In this document: positions 26,731 to 37,458 of the stretch, one piece after another | Layout: each line of letters opens with the position of its first letter | How positions within the stretch are numbered: position 1 is the stretch's first letter | Program-made: the position numbers and the translations under genes | Origin: Brevundimonas sp. | GTDB lineage: Bacteria > Pseudomonadota > Alphaproteobacteria > Caulobacterales > Caulobacteraceae | Reading direction: 5' to 3' | DNA length: 64,000 nucleotides | Assembly: GCF_029946145.1 (NCBI RefSeq) | Contig: NZ_JAQSDY010000030.1 | Span: 1 to 64,000, forward strand | The notes under the pieces: model-generated | What the model saw: only the letters and a program-made list of their open reading frames with translations | What the model was told of the DNA's origin: nothing | Database searches by the model: none

Positions 26731-27696
26731 GTGAAATTTCTTGTATACAGTGCGTTCATTCTGACCTTGCTGGCTGGCGCGAGCCCTCCCGTCGCTTCCG
26801 TAGCCCAGACGCCCGAGACGGAGGCGACCGAGCTGGATGAGGTGATCGTTCTGGCCCGGCGGTCCGGCGCGCCGATGTGGACAGTGACCCGGGGCGACAG
26901 CACCCTGATCCTGGTCGGCGCGATCACCGGCATTCCGCGCGACCTGTCGTGGCGACCCGACGACCTGGAAGCGGCGGCGGCGCGGTCGGACCAGATCCTG
27001 TCGCCCCAGGAGGGGCGGGCCTCGGTCACCGACCTGTTCCGCGTCATCTGGCGCGCCCGCACCATCGCCCGCATGCCCGAAGGTCAAACGACCGCCGACT
27101 ATCTGACCCCCGACTATCAGGCCCGGCTGGAGGCTCTGATGGCCGGCGAGCGCAATGAGGACTGGAGGCGCAGGAGCCTTCTGTTCGTCGGCTTCGACCT
27201 GATGCAGGACAAGGCCGGCTACAGGAGCGGCCGCACCGGCGATGACGCCATGGACGTAATCCGACGCGCGGCGCGGCGGGCCCGCGTGCCGGTTCGGCCG
27301 GTCGGGACCGTGCGCGGCGACGAGTTGATCGACAGCCTGATCAATGCGCCCGAGGACGCTCACGTCCCATGCGTCCAGGCCGCCATCGCCGCCGCCGAGG
27401 CGGGGCCGGATGCGACGCGCGACCGAGCCGAGGACTGGCGGGCCCTGCGGGTTGCGGACGTCGTGGGCTCTCCCGTCGACCAGGCGCTGAACCAGTGCTG
27501 GCCATGGGGCGACCCCGAGATCGCGCCACAACTGCGGCAACAGTGGGCGGCGGCGATCGAGACGGCGATGATCTCGCCCGGCGTGACCATGGGCGTGGCG
27601 CCGGTCCGGCTTCTGGCCGAAGCGGGCGGCGTACTGGACGGGCTCGAGGCGCGCGGGTTCGAGGTGGTCGGGCCGGAGTGGAAGCCGGCGCCCTGA
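26731..27696 (+). CDS. TraB/GumN-family protein
   Basis: A 321-aa exported protein (signal sequence MKFLVYSAFILTLLAGASPPVASVA). After it comes the family hallmark, a strand-turn GAPMWTVTRGDSTLILVGAITGIP followed by DLEAAAARSDQIL, similar to the Tiki/TraB/GumN fold with metal-dependent peptidase ancestry. Two Cys residues (VPCVQAA, NQCWPW) may form a disulfide. The start is GTG with an AAAGG element upstream. It diverges from the TonB-dependent receptor pair and shares its promoter region. The biochemical role is unknown. Confidence 0.82.
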   Translation: MKFLVYSAFILTLLAGASPPVASVAQTPETEATELDEVIVLARRSGAPMWTVTRGDSTLILVGAITGIPRDLSWRPDDLEAAAARSDQILSPQEGRASVTDLFRVIWRARTIARMPEGQTTADYLTPDYQARLEALMAGERNEDWRRRSLLFVGFDLMQDKAGYRSGRTGDDAMDVIRRAARRARVPVRPVGTVRGDELIDSLINAPEDAHVPCVQAAIAAAEAGPDATRDRAEDWRALRVADVVGSPVDQALNQCWPWGDPEIAPQLRQQWAAAIETAMISPGVTMGVAPVRLLAEAGGVLDGLEARGFEVVGPEWKPAP

Positions 27697-27815
27697 AAAA
27701 CACAGTCCACAGCGTCTATAGCGTCTACTCAGTCCACTGCTGAAGCTTCGCTGGATTTCGGCGGAAGTCGACATGGCGGGCATGGTAGGGCCGGCCTGCG
27801 TCAGAATCGGTCGTA
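27697..27815. other. Short intergenic stretch
   Basis: It lies between the TraB/GumN stop and the stranded tldD 3' fragment. Nothing recognisable. Confidence 0.4.
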
Positions 27816-27958
27816 TCAGACCGCCGTGCCGCCCACCGTCAGGCCCGTGATCTTCAGACTGGGCTGGCCGATGCCGACGGGGACGCCCTTGCCGCACAGG
27901 CCGCCGCCCGGATCGAAGGCGAAGTCGTCGCCGATCATCTGTATCCGGGGCAAGGCCG
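27816..27958 (-). pseudogene. Stranded duplicate of the tldD 3' end
   Basis: Read on the minus strand this encodes RIQMIGDDFAFDPGGG then CGKGVPVGIGQPSLKITG and VGGTAV with its own TGA stop. It corresponds to the last 45 or so codons of the intact tldD ending at 30,233. A nine-base deletion removes GGQ from the conserved CGKxGQ block, and homology stops abruptly at the codons for TAL. No start or upstream part exists. It is a gene end left behind by insertion or duplication. Confidence 0.88.
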
Positions 27959-27979
27959 TGACAGGCGGAGGAACAGGTC

Positions 27980-28663
27980 TCACGGGGTGATCAGGAGGGC
28001 GCCCAGGTCCGTCTGGGGCGGGACCACGGCCGCCCAGGTCCCGTTGCCCCAGCTCCAGCCCTGATCGATATCAAAGCTGACGGCCCGAGCCGTCTCTGTC
28101 TGGAAGTCGATGAACAGCCCCTCGGCGTAGGCGGTGCTCACGGCCGAGCCGACGGGAATCTTGTCGATGGCGAACATCACCAGCACCTTTGCGGTCGGCC
28201 CGATCATGTCCATGCTGTTGCCGTGGAGCGGAAATGCACAAATCGGGGCGGGCCCTGGACCCGCGTCCGCCGACAGGCCGCAGGTCCAGGGCGAGGGCCC
28301 CTGGTTGACCACGGAGATCACCCCCGGCTGGCCGCTCGCTTCGGTCGTCAGGAGGCCCGTGGTGGCGACCTGGACGGTCTGGCCGACGTCGGCCGGGGCC
28401 GAGGCGGACATGGCGACGACGGCGTTCCCGGACAGGGCCGTGGTCGAGATGAAGGCGGCGGCCGGGTCGGACAGGGTCACGACCGTGCTCTGGAGGCAGT
28501 GCGGGATCCGGAACCAGACCAGGGGGTAACCGCCTCCGTAGCCGACGGCGGCGGTGAGGACAGGGCCGTAGCTGACCGCCGCGAAGCCGTAGAGCGCGAG
28601 GTTTCCGGTGGAAAGGGCCTGCACCGTGGCGCTTGAGAGACTGATCGTCAGGGTGCGTTGCAT
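27980..28663 (-). CDS. Unrecognised protein, paralogue of 28988-29665
   Basis: Start at MQRTLTISLSSATVQAL (227 aa); the track adds 18 spurious residues. It shares a backbone with the gene at 28,988-29,665: an N-terminal strand-helix, YPLVWFRI (PLVWFK), a stretch of alternating polar residues, VVNQGPSPWTCGLS, a mid CAFPLHGNSMDMIGP block and a C-terminal FIDFQTETARAVSFDIDQGWSWGNGTWA. It looks like an all-beta cytoplasmic or released protein with no signal peptide. I do not recognise the family. It is last in a minus-strand set with two related or accompanying genes, probably under the nearby XRE regulator. Confidence 0.65.
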   Translation of the reverse strand: MQRTLTISLSSATVQALSTGNLALYGFAAVSYGPVLTAAVGYGGGYPLVWFRIPHCLQSTVVTLSDPAAAFISTTALSGNAVVAMSASAPADVGQTVQVATTGLLTTEASGQPGVISVVNQGPSPWTCGLSADAGPGPAPICAFPLHGNSMDMIGPTAKVLVMFAIDKIPVGSAVSTAYAEGLFIDFQTETARAVSFDIDQGWSWGNGTWAAVVPPQTDLGALLITP

Positions 28664-28740
28664 CAGAGGTCGATCCCGAAAAGAGGGTCGGCGGAGACGG
28701 AACCGCCGACCCTTCAAGGCCAGGTTGTACGATTCCTGGT

Positions 28741-28977
28741 CTAGTAGACCACGTAGAGGCTGTTGGGCAGGCCGTTGGTGATGGTGAGCGACTGTGCCCG
28801 TATGTGGTTGATCGTATACTCCTGGTCGGGCTGGACGGGGATGTTCACAGCCTGCTGGGCGGCGATCTGATAGGTCACCTGACCGGCGACGTTGTGCCGG
28901 TTTTCCAGTTCGACCCGGTCATCGAGGACGCCGGCGGGGAAGACGTAGGTGGCGCCTGCGCCGATTCTGGTTTCCAT
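28741..28977 (-). CDS. Unrecognised 78-aa protein between the two paralogues
   Basis: An ATG with AGGAG upstream opens a 78-aa ORF (METRIGAGATYVFPAGVLDDRVELENRHN...LTITNGLPNSLYVVY). Alternating hydrophobic residues suggest a beta-rich domain. It ends 77 bases before the start of 27,980-28,663 and begins 10 bases after the stop of 28,988-29,665, so it is operonic with both. No family is recognised. Confidence 0.62.
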   Translation of the reverse strand: METRIGAGATYVFPAGVLDDRVELENRHNVAGQVTYQIAAQQAVNIPVQPDQEYTINHIRAQSLTITNGLPNSLYVVY

Positions 28978-28987
28978 TTCGCTTCTC

Positions 28988-29665
28988 CTACGCGCTGGCG
29001 TCGCTGGTGATCAGCAGCGGGACGAGGCTGGCATTGGGCAGGATCGACCTGGCCCAGGTGCCGCTGCCCCACGACCAGCCCTGATTGATGTCGAAGGACA
29101 CCGCCCGGGTCTGGGCCGCCGTCAGGTCGACCAGCACGCCGGACGAGAAGCATTTGTACTGGACCGTGCCGGTGTTGACCGTGTTGGTGGCGAAAGTCAG
29201 CAGCACCCGCTCGATCGGGGCCACGACGTCCATCATGTTGCCGTTCAGCGGAATGGCGCACATCGGATTGGCCACGCCGTTGGTCAGCTGCGAGATGCCG
29301 CACGTCCACGGCTGCGGGCCCTGGTTCAGCACCGAGATCGCCGACTCCGTGCCGCCGCTGGCCGACATGAGATTGCCGTACTGGTCGACGTCGGCGGTAT
29401 CGCCCAGGTTCATGTCGATCGAATTCTGCGCGTTGACCGCGCCGCCCGAAATGATCTGGCTGGTGGAGATGTAGGCCTGGTACTGTTCTTGCCAGACCAC
29501 CTGGGTCGACGGCAGGAAGTTGTTGGTCTTGAACCAGACCAGGGGCGCGCCGCCCTGGATGGTGCTCTGGACCGCCTTGAAAGCATACAGGCTGAAGCCC
29601 TGGGTCTTGAGGGCGGTGATGGTGTCCGACGATAGGGCGATGTCGATCTCGTATGAGGTCGCCAT
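28988..29665 (-). CDS. Unrecognised protein, paralogue of 27980-28663
   Basis: The ATG with GGAGG upstream gives 225 aa (MATSYEIDIALSSDTITALK); the 411-aa track version wrongly extends through the regulator region. Shared blocks with its paralogue are GAPLVWFKTN, VLNQGPQPWTCGIS, CAIPLNGNMMDVVAPIERVLLTF and VLVDLTAAQTRAVSFDINQGWSWGSGTWA. There is no signal peptide or membrane helix. Two conserved Cys (WTCG, MCAIP) recur in both proteins. It is probably a beta-sandwich with a binding role; this is inference. Confidence 0.66.
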   Translation of the reverse strand: MATSYEIDIALSSDTITALKTQGFSLYAFKAVQSTIQGGAPLVWFKTNNFLPSTQVVWQEQYQAYISTSQIISGGAVNAQNSIDMNLGDTADVDQYGNLMSASGGTESAISVLNQGPQPWTCGISQLTNGVANPMCAIPLNGNMMDVVAPIERVLLTFATNTVNTGTVQYKCFSSGVLVDLTAAQTRAVSFDINQGWSWGSGTWARSILPNASLVPLLITSDASA

Positions 29666-29820
29666 GGGTTTTCCTCCAAATGTCCCGGCGCGCTGGATCA
29701 GCCCGCCGCTGGTCACAGGACGCAACCAGTGAGAGAACTTTTGGTCCTTATTTCGATCTTTGCGAGCATAACCGATTGCGCGACGCGCAAGCAGCCGGCC
29801 AGTCGTTTGCGCCTCGCGCA

Positions 29821-30180
29821 TCAGGCGCGTGGATCGACCGCTTCGGTCAGGTCGAGCAGGGCCCGGGCGGCGATCAGGGCCCGGCCAGACGGCAGTCCCG
29901 GGAACAGCTCCCGCGCCAGGCGCTCGACGGCGGGGGCCGCTTCCCGATGCGCGTCGATATGACCCCGGCCGGTGACGAGCCAGTCCAGAGAGACGTCCAG
30001 CGTCTGGCTCAGCCTGATGGCGTTGGCGATCGAGATGGCCGGACCGCGGCGCCATCGGCTGATGGCGCTCTCGTCCACGCCCAGTTCGGCGGCCAGCGCT
30101 TGAAGCTTGCCGATCCGGCGCTGCCGCAGCGCCTCGCCCAGTCGTTCGGCCCAGGCCGAGGCTTCGGTGGAAACATGCAT
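29821..30180 (-). CDS. XRE-family transcriptional regulator
   Basis: A 119-aa protein with a helix-turn-helix at about residues 26-60 (KLQALAAELGVDESAISRWRRG) and a short helical C-terminus. It lies between tldD and the unrecognised gene cluster on the same strand and probably controls that cluster. The 155-bp gap between its stop and the next gene contains a small direct/inverted GCGCGACGCGC element. Confidence 0.85.
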   Translation of the reverse strand: MHVSTEASAWAERLGEALRQRRIGKLQALAAELGVDESAISRWRRGPAISIANAIRLSQTLDVSLDWLVTGRGHIDAHREAAPAVERLARELFPGLPSGRALIAARALLDLTEAVDPRA

Positions 30181-30232
30181 GTGAATCCTTCCCGCATAGA
30201 TTGCGGATTGGGTCTACATACAATCTATAGTT

Positions 30233-31663
30233 CTATACCGCCGTGCCGCCTACCGTCAGGCCGGTGATCTTCAGACTGGGCTGGCCGATGCCGACGGGGA
30301 CACCCTGGCCGCCCTTGCCGCAGACGCCGACGCCGGGGTCGAAGGCGAAGTCGTCGCCGATCATCTGCACCCGCTGCAGCGCCGTGGCGCCGTCGCCGAT
30401 CAGGGTCGCGCCGCGCACCGGGGCGGTGATCCTGCCGTCCTCGATCAGATAGGCCTCGGTGCACTGGAAGACGAATTTACCGTTGGTGATGTCGACCTGG
30501 CCGCCGCCGAAATTGGCGGCGTAGAGACCGCGCTTCGTCGAGGCGATCATGTCGGCCTGCTTGTCCCGGCCGCCTTCCATGAAGGTGTTGGTCATGCGCG
30601 GCATCGGCATGTGGGCGAAGGACTGGCGCCGGCCGTTGCCCGTGGCGCGGGCGCCCAGCTGGCGCGCCGACAGCCGGTCGTGCATCAGCCCGACCATGAT
30701 GCCATCCTCGATCAGGACGGTGCGCGAGGTCGGGGTGCCCTCATCGTCGACCGACAGCGATCCCCGGCGGCCGGCGATGGAGCCGTCGTCGACCACGGTG
30801 ACCCCCGGCGCGGCGACGCGCTTGCCCATCATGCCCGAAAAGACCGACGAGCCCTTGCGGTGGAAATCGCCCTCGAAGCCGTGGCCGATCGCCTCATGAA
30901 GCAGGACGCCGGGCCAGCCGGCGCCCAGAACCACGTCCATTTCGCCGGCCGGGCAGTCGACGGCCTCCAGATTGACCAAGGCCTGGCGCAGGGCTTCGTC
31001 GACCTGGCCCTGCCAGCGGTCGGGTGCGATCCAGGTCTCGAAGCCGGCGCGGCCGCCGGCCCCGGCCGATGCGCTCTCGCGCTTGCCGTTGGCTTCGACG
31101 GTGATGGAGACGTTCATCCGGACGAGTGGCCGCATGTCACGCACCAGCCGGCCGTCGCCGCGCAGGATCTCGATCTGACGGCGCTCGCCGATCAGGCTGG
31201 CCGAGACCTGCACGACACGCGGATCGCGGGCGCGGGCCCAGGCGTCGATCTCGGACAGCAGGGCGATCTTGTCGGAGAAGGCGGGCGAGGCGAGGGGATC
31301 GACCGCGTCGTAAAGCTGCTGGTTGGTGGCGCGCGGGGCTTCGGCGGTGACCCCGGCGTGGCCGGATTTGGCGAGGGAGGCGCTGTCGGCGGCGCGGCGG
31401 ATGGCGAGGCCGCTGATTTCGTTGGCGTGGGCGTAGCCGGCGGTCTCGCCCGCCACCACCCGCAGACCGAAGCCTTCGCTGGCGTCATAGGCCGCGGACT
31501 TCAGCCGGCCGTCATCGAAGACCAGCGATTCGCTCTCGGAGCGTTCGAGGAACAGCTCCCCGTCGTCGGCTCCCTGAAGTGCGCCTTGCAGGATGGACAG
31601 GGCTTCGTCGGCGCCGACGTCGGCGCTGTCGAGAATGGCGGGAGGCGATACGAGGACGGTCAT
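30233..31663 (-). CDS. tldD: TldD-family metalloprotease (PmbA/TldA partner)
   Basis: A 476-aa TldD with the metal-binding HEAIGHGFEGD motif, VFSGMMGKRVAAPGVTVVDDG and the C-terminal FAFDPGVGVCGKGGQGVPVGIGQPSLKITGLTVGG. Together with TldE/PmbA it forms a barrel protease that processes modified peptides and unfolded small proteins. All hallmarks are intact. Its last 45 codons are duplicated at 27,816-27,958, and its own 3' end may be the copy supplied by the incoming segment. The partner gene is not in the window. Confidence 0.95.
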   Translation of the reverse strand: MTVLVSPPAILDSADVGADEALSILQGALQGADDGELFLERSESESLVFDDGRLKSAAYDASEGFGLRVVAGETAGYAHANEISGLAIRRAADSASLAKSGHAGVTAEAPRATNQQLYDAVDPLASPAFSDKIALLSEIDAWARARDPRVVQVSASLIGERRQIEILRGDGRLVRDMRPLVRMNVSITVEANGKRESASAGAGGRAGFETWIAPDRWQGQVDEALRQALVNLEAVDCPAGEMDVVLGAGWPGVLLHEAIGHGFEGDFHRKGSSVFSGMMGKRVAAPGVTVVDDGSIAGRRGSLSVDDEGTPTSRTVLIEDGIMVGLMHDRLSARQLGARATGNGRRQSFAHMPMPRMTNTFMEGGRDKQADMIASTKRGLYAANFGGGQVDITNGKFVFQCTEAYLIEDGRITAPVRGATLIGDGATALQRVQMIGDDFAFDPGVGVCGKGGQGVPVGIGQPSLKITGLTVGGTAV

Positions 31664-31702
31664 GGGCCCTAAGTAGGGGCTGACCGCCCTCGCGTCACCG
31701 GG

Positions 31703-32455
31703 TCAGTTCTGGTCGATGTCGCCGGAACCGGAAATCGACTGCGTCAGACTGGCGGGCCGGCGGGTCAGATCGACGTCGCCCGAGCCGGAAATGTCGATCC
31801 GGGCCGAACCGGTCGGACCGACGCGGACGTCTCCCGATCCGGAGGTGTCGACGCTGGCGTCAGTGGTCCGGAGCGCCGACAGGTCGGAATCGCCCGAACC
31901 GTTGACGTCGATCGTCGCGATCTGCGTCTGGCCGGCGGCGTCGACGTCGCCCGAACCTGAAATGTTCAGCTCGAATGTCGGCAGATCATAGGCCCGGATC
32001 GACAGGTCGGCCGAACTCTCCAGGTCGAAGGCCTTCACCGACGGGGCGGTGATCACCACTCTGAGCCGGCGATGGTTGCTCCAGCCGAACACGACGTGGT
32101 TGGTGCTGTCGTTGTCCCGGTCCCAGGTCAGGCGGCCGTCGATGAAGTTGACGCGGTCGACCATCGACTTGCGGCCGGTGATCACGACCGAGGGCGTGTC
32201 GCCCTGGATGTAGGTCACGTCGCCCGGGATCTCGACCGTCAGACGGTCGCCGCCGGTCCAGGCCAGGTTGCGGGTCACGGACGGGCTGTCGTCGCGTCTG
32301 TCGAAGGTGACCGTCTCGTATTCGTCGCCCTCGCGGAAGGTCCATTCCCAGCCGTTGCGGGCCAGGTCGTCTCCGCCGATGGCGGCGGCGCCGGACAGGG
32401 CGGCGATGCAGAGCACCAGACTGGCGCCCGTGATGATGAGAAGCGTGCGGATCAT
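31703..32455 (-). CDS. GIN-domain (DUF2807) exported protein
   Basis: Start at MIRTLLIITGASLVLC, with GGAGG upstream, gives 250 aa with an N-terminal signal/anchor. The body is a repetitive beta-helix with many SGSGDV/NGSGDS turns (six or more), the hallmark of the DUF2807 head domain. In families with PadR and DUF1700 neighbours it is an envelope-stress-type exported protein. It is the last gene of the padR - DUF1700 - DUF2807 operon, 13 bases after DUF1700. Confidence 0.85.
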   Translation of the reverse strand: MIRTLLIITGASLVLCIAALSGAAAIGGDDLARNGWEWTFREGDEYETVTFDRRDDSPSVTRNLAWTGGDRLTVEIPGDVTYIQGDTPSVVITGRKSMVDRVNFIDGRLTWDRDNDSTNHVVFGWSNHRRLRVVITAPSVKAFDLESSADLSIRAYDLPTFELNISGSGDVDAAGQTQIATIDVNGSGDSDLSALRTTDASVDTSGSGDVRVGPTGSARIDISGSGDVDLTRRPASLTQSISGSGDIDQN

Positions 32456-32468
32456 GTCAGTTCCTCCC

Positions 32469-33053
32469 TCAGAACTTGCCATCGGCCGGGGTCTGTTCCC
32501 CCAGGGCCGGCTTCAGCAAACGGTAGTGCAGGCGCGCGTACCAGACGGTCGCGTTGACCAGCAGGATGGTGGCGATGGCGGTGAGCGCGCCCAGCGCGGT
32601 GGCGCCGGCCATCAGGCCGAGACCGCCGAGGATCGCCGTGATAGCGCCTCCCGGGAAGCCGGCGACGGGCCCGGCGATCATCACCGCGCCCCCGCCGATG
32701 AACAGGCCGACGGCGGCCATGAAGAAGCCGAACAGAACGCCGACCACGCTCATGAAGATGGGCAGCAGGATCAGCAGGTCGATCGCGCCCAGACCCAGGA
32801 CCGCGAACACGGCTCCGGCGGCGGCCGACGGGTTCTTCTCCTGATGCCAGCGCTGGGCGCCGGCCTCGGCGCGCAGTTCGCGGGCCAGGCGGTCGGGATC
32901 GCCCAGGGCGGCGGTGACCTCGGCTTCGGAGCGGCCGGCGGCGGCTCCGTCCTCGAAATGGGTCTCATAGTCCGAGGCGATGTCGGCGGCGGCGGCGGTC
33001 GGCATGCCGACCAGTCCCCGGCGCAACCGGCCCATGAATTCGGCGCGGGTCAT
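32469..33053 (-). CDS. DUF1700 (HAAS-type) membrane protein
   Basis: A 194-aa protein with an N-terminal HAAS helical domain (MTRAEFMGRLRRGLVGM...VTAALGDPDRLARELRAE) followed by four hydrophobic segments. Its start overlaps the padR stop (ATGA), so the two are co-translated. In known operons of this layout, PadR represses the transcript and the membrane protein passes signals to the exported partner. That role is inferred. Confidence 0.87.
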   Translation of the reverse strand: MTRAEFMGRLRRGLVGMPTAAAADIASDYETHFEDGAAAGRSEAEVTAALGDPDRLARELRAEAGAQRWHQEKNPSAAAGAVFAVLGLGAIDLLILLPIFMSVVGVLFGFFMAAVGLFIGGGAVMIAGPVAGFPGGAITAILGGLGLMAGATALGALTAIATILLVNATVWYARLHYRLLKPALGEQTPADGKF

Positions 33054-33424
33054 AGTTCAGCTCCCTTGTCGGTTTTTTTCACGGCGGGCGCGGCGGCAGG
33101 CGCGGCGCCGTCGAGAACGGATTCCACCGCGCGGGCGAAGGCGCGCCACTCGGACGTCTGTGCGTCGAGCGCGGCGCGGCCGGCGTCGGTCAGGCGGTAG
33201 TATTTGCGGGACGGCCCGGACGCCGATTCGACCATATAGGTCTCGACCTGTCCGTCGGACTGCATCCGCCGCATCAGCGGGTAAATCGTCCCTTCGCCCA
33301 TGTCGATCGCGTCCGACAATGTCGCTGCGATCTCATAGGCATAGCTGTCATGCCGGTTCAGAAGCGCCAGCACGCATAGCGTCAGCACTCCCTTCTTCAA
33401 CTGTATCTCGATTGTTTCGGGCAC
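33050..33424 (-). CDS. PadR-family transcriptional regulator
   Basis: The GTG start with AAGGAGG upstream gives 124 aa (MPETIEIQLKKGVLTLCVLALL). The winged helix carries SYAYEIAATL, GEGTIYPLMRRMQSDGQVE and a SGPSRKYYRLTDAG wing, all typical of PadR. The track's 39 extra residues are non-coding. It is the first gene of the DUF1700/DUF2807 operon and most likely represses it from sites between its start and 33,547. Confidence 0.93.
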   Translation of the reverse strand: MPETIEIQLKKGVLTLCVLALLNRHDSYAYEIAATLSDAIDMGEGTIYPLMRRMQSDGQVETYMVESASGPSRKYYRLTDAGRAALDAQTSEWRAFARAVESVLDGAAPAAAPAVKKTDKGAEL

Positions 33425-33454
33425 CTGGTGTCCTCCTTTGATGACGAAGATGTA

Positions 33455-33466
33455 TCGCAAGGTATC
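33455..33466. promoter_or_regulatory. Candidate PadR-linked motif, copy 1
   Basis: A 12-base word (TCGCAAGGTATC) upstream of padR. Its exact reverse complement (GATACCTTGCGA) occurs at 34,387-34,398 upstream of the next minus-strand gene. It is flanked by two copies of ATGACGAAGATGTA. It may be a PadR operator. Confidence 0.35.
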
Positions 33467-33547
33467 AGGTGACGCAAGGTAGCTGTCATAACATGACGAA
33501 GATGTAACGGAAGCGGGCGAGCCCCCGGACCCGCCCGCCACGACGCC

Positions 33548-34315
33548 CTACTGCCCGGACGCTTCGGGGGCGATCACGTGGATCACCTGACCGGCCGCGT
33601 TCAGGAATTCGATCGCGCCATAGCCCTCGGGCGTGATCGTCAGACGCAGTCGGGTCTGGTCCCGGGCGTCGTTCAGGGCCACGGCCGGCGCTCCATCCGC
33701 GCTGACGGTCAGGGCGATCCGTGTCGGGGTCGCTATGCCCGGGACCAACGAATTGCCCAGTCCCGGCTCACGCAGCAGCGGGGGCGCCTGGTTGATACCG
33801 AAGAAGACGCTTCCGTCCGGCATCACCCGCCAGCCGATCGCGTCCATGTTCGGGAAGTCCATGGCGATGACGGGTACGCCATCCCCCACGTCCTGAACTG
33901 CGAAGCCGCCGCGTTCCTGGCCCTTGGCGTTATACAGCAGGATGCCCGCGCCCGTGATTGCGCGTTGATACTCGATGCCGTCGATCACGGGGCCCGAGGT
34001 CCGTCCGGTCAGGGTCATGCGGATCGTCCCGTCGTCGCCGACGATATCGATCCGGCGGGCAGTGATCCGTTCGTGGTCCACAGTTTCGACGATGTGGCTC
34101 TCGGGGGTGCGCGTGACGATCATGCGCTCGAGCTGCTCGAGGGCCGGGCGTCGGAACTCCGGCGTGTCCAACGGCCGACCGGTGGCGTCCGGCGCTCTCG
34201 CCATATCCGGGTCCTGCGGGGTCGGGACGAGCCCGGCGGCGTGAACGGGCGCCGCCGCCGCCAGAAGCACGCTGGCCAGGCTGAAGGCGGAAATCATATG
34301 CGTTCCAGGGTTCAT
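33548..34315 (-). CDS. Secreted hypothetical protein
   Basis: Start at MNPGTHMISAFSLASVLL, with GGAGG upstream, gives 255 aa with a signal peptide ending near AAPVHA. The mature protein is beta-rich: IVGDDGTIRMTLTGRTSGPVIDG, ILLYNAKGQERGGFAVQDVGDG, VMPDGSVFFGIN and LNDARDQTRLRLTIT. These repeated G-turns suggest a beta-propeller or beta-sandwich. No family is recognised. A 12-base word shared with the padR upstream region suggests common control. Confidence 0.7.
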   Translation of the reverse strand: MNPGTHMISAFSLASVLLAAAAPVHAAGLVPTPQDPDMARAPDATGRPLDTPEFRRPALEQLERMIVTRTPESHIVETVDHERITARRIDIVGDDGTIRMTLTGRTSGPVIDGIEYQRAITGAGILLYNAKGQERGGFAVQDVGDGVPVIAMDFPNMDAIGWRVMPDGSVFFGINQAPPLLREPGLGNSLVPGIATPTRIALTVSADGAPAVALNDARDQTRLRLTITPEGYGAIEFLNAAGQVIHVIAPEASGQ

Positions 34316-34386
34316 TGTTCTCCTCCGGAGGTCGCCACCACAGGCTGGGGCGGCATGACGATCTCCGAAGGTGTCGTGCATAGCAA

Positions 34387-34398
34387 GATACCTTGCGA
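34387..34398. promoter_or_regulatory. Candidate PadR-linked motif, copy 2
   Basis: GATACCTTGCGA is identical, on the opposite strand, to the word at 33,455-33,466. It lies about 70 bases upstream of the secreted protein gene and overlaps a small inverted repeat (GCAAG-ATAC-CTTGC). Confidence 0.35.
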
Positions 34399-34561
34399 AA
34401 CCTGTATGTGATTTAATCCGTGCGCGACCGGCGGACGCGCGGCTGATCGCTTGGCAAGCGCGAGCCGATCCGATAGGGACCGGCCATCAACCGCGACAGC
34501 CCGCGAGGGCTTCGCGATCGGCTGCGACTGGTTCGCAATTTACTGCGACGAAACGGTATTC

Positions 34562-37289
<2,728 letters not shown>

Positions 37290-37303
37290 GAACTACCCAG
37301 CCC

Positions 37304-37444
37304 CGTCATCCTCGGGCTTGTCCCGAGGATCCATGACGGGATTGGCGCGATGGAATGCGAAGGGGGCTCAGGCGTCGGTGCGTCTGGGCCCTCGTCCGTT
37401 GCGACGGAAGAATGGGTCCTCGGGACAAGCCCGAGGACGACGGA
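37304..37444. repeat. Palindrome-ended intergenic repeat (MITE-like) in the oxidase operon
   Basis: Two 30-base ends at 37,304-37,333 and 37,415-37,444 are inverted repeats matching at 28 positions; each is itself palindromic around CTCGGGCTTGTCCCGAG. The interior holds no ORF. It lies entirely in the gap between ctaD and ctaB. Such short repeats are widespread between genes in alphaproteobacteria; spread by an unknown transposase is assumed. Confidence 0.75.
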
Positions 37445-37458
37445 GTAGAAGGTAGCGG

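Larger units (their letters stand above)
27816..30236. mobile_element. Cargo cluster bracketed by duplicated tldD ends
   Basis: About 2.4 kb containing three unrecognised genes and an XRE regulator lies between intact tldD and a second tldD 3' end in the same orientation. This resembles integration at a gene's 3' end with the end restored. No recombinase gene is present, so it could also come from homologous recombination or partial duplication. Confidence 0.5.

Noticed and set aside
29666-30223. Long N-terminal extension of the 411-aa ORF over the XRE gene
   Set aside because: It runs through the XRE gene in another frame; the GGAGG-preceded ATG at 29,665 is clear.
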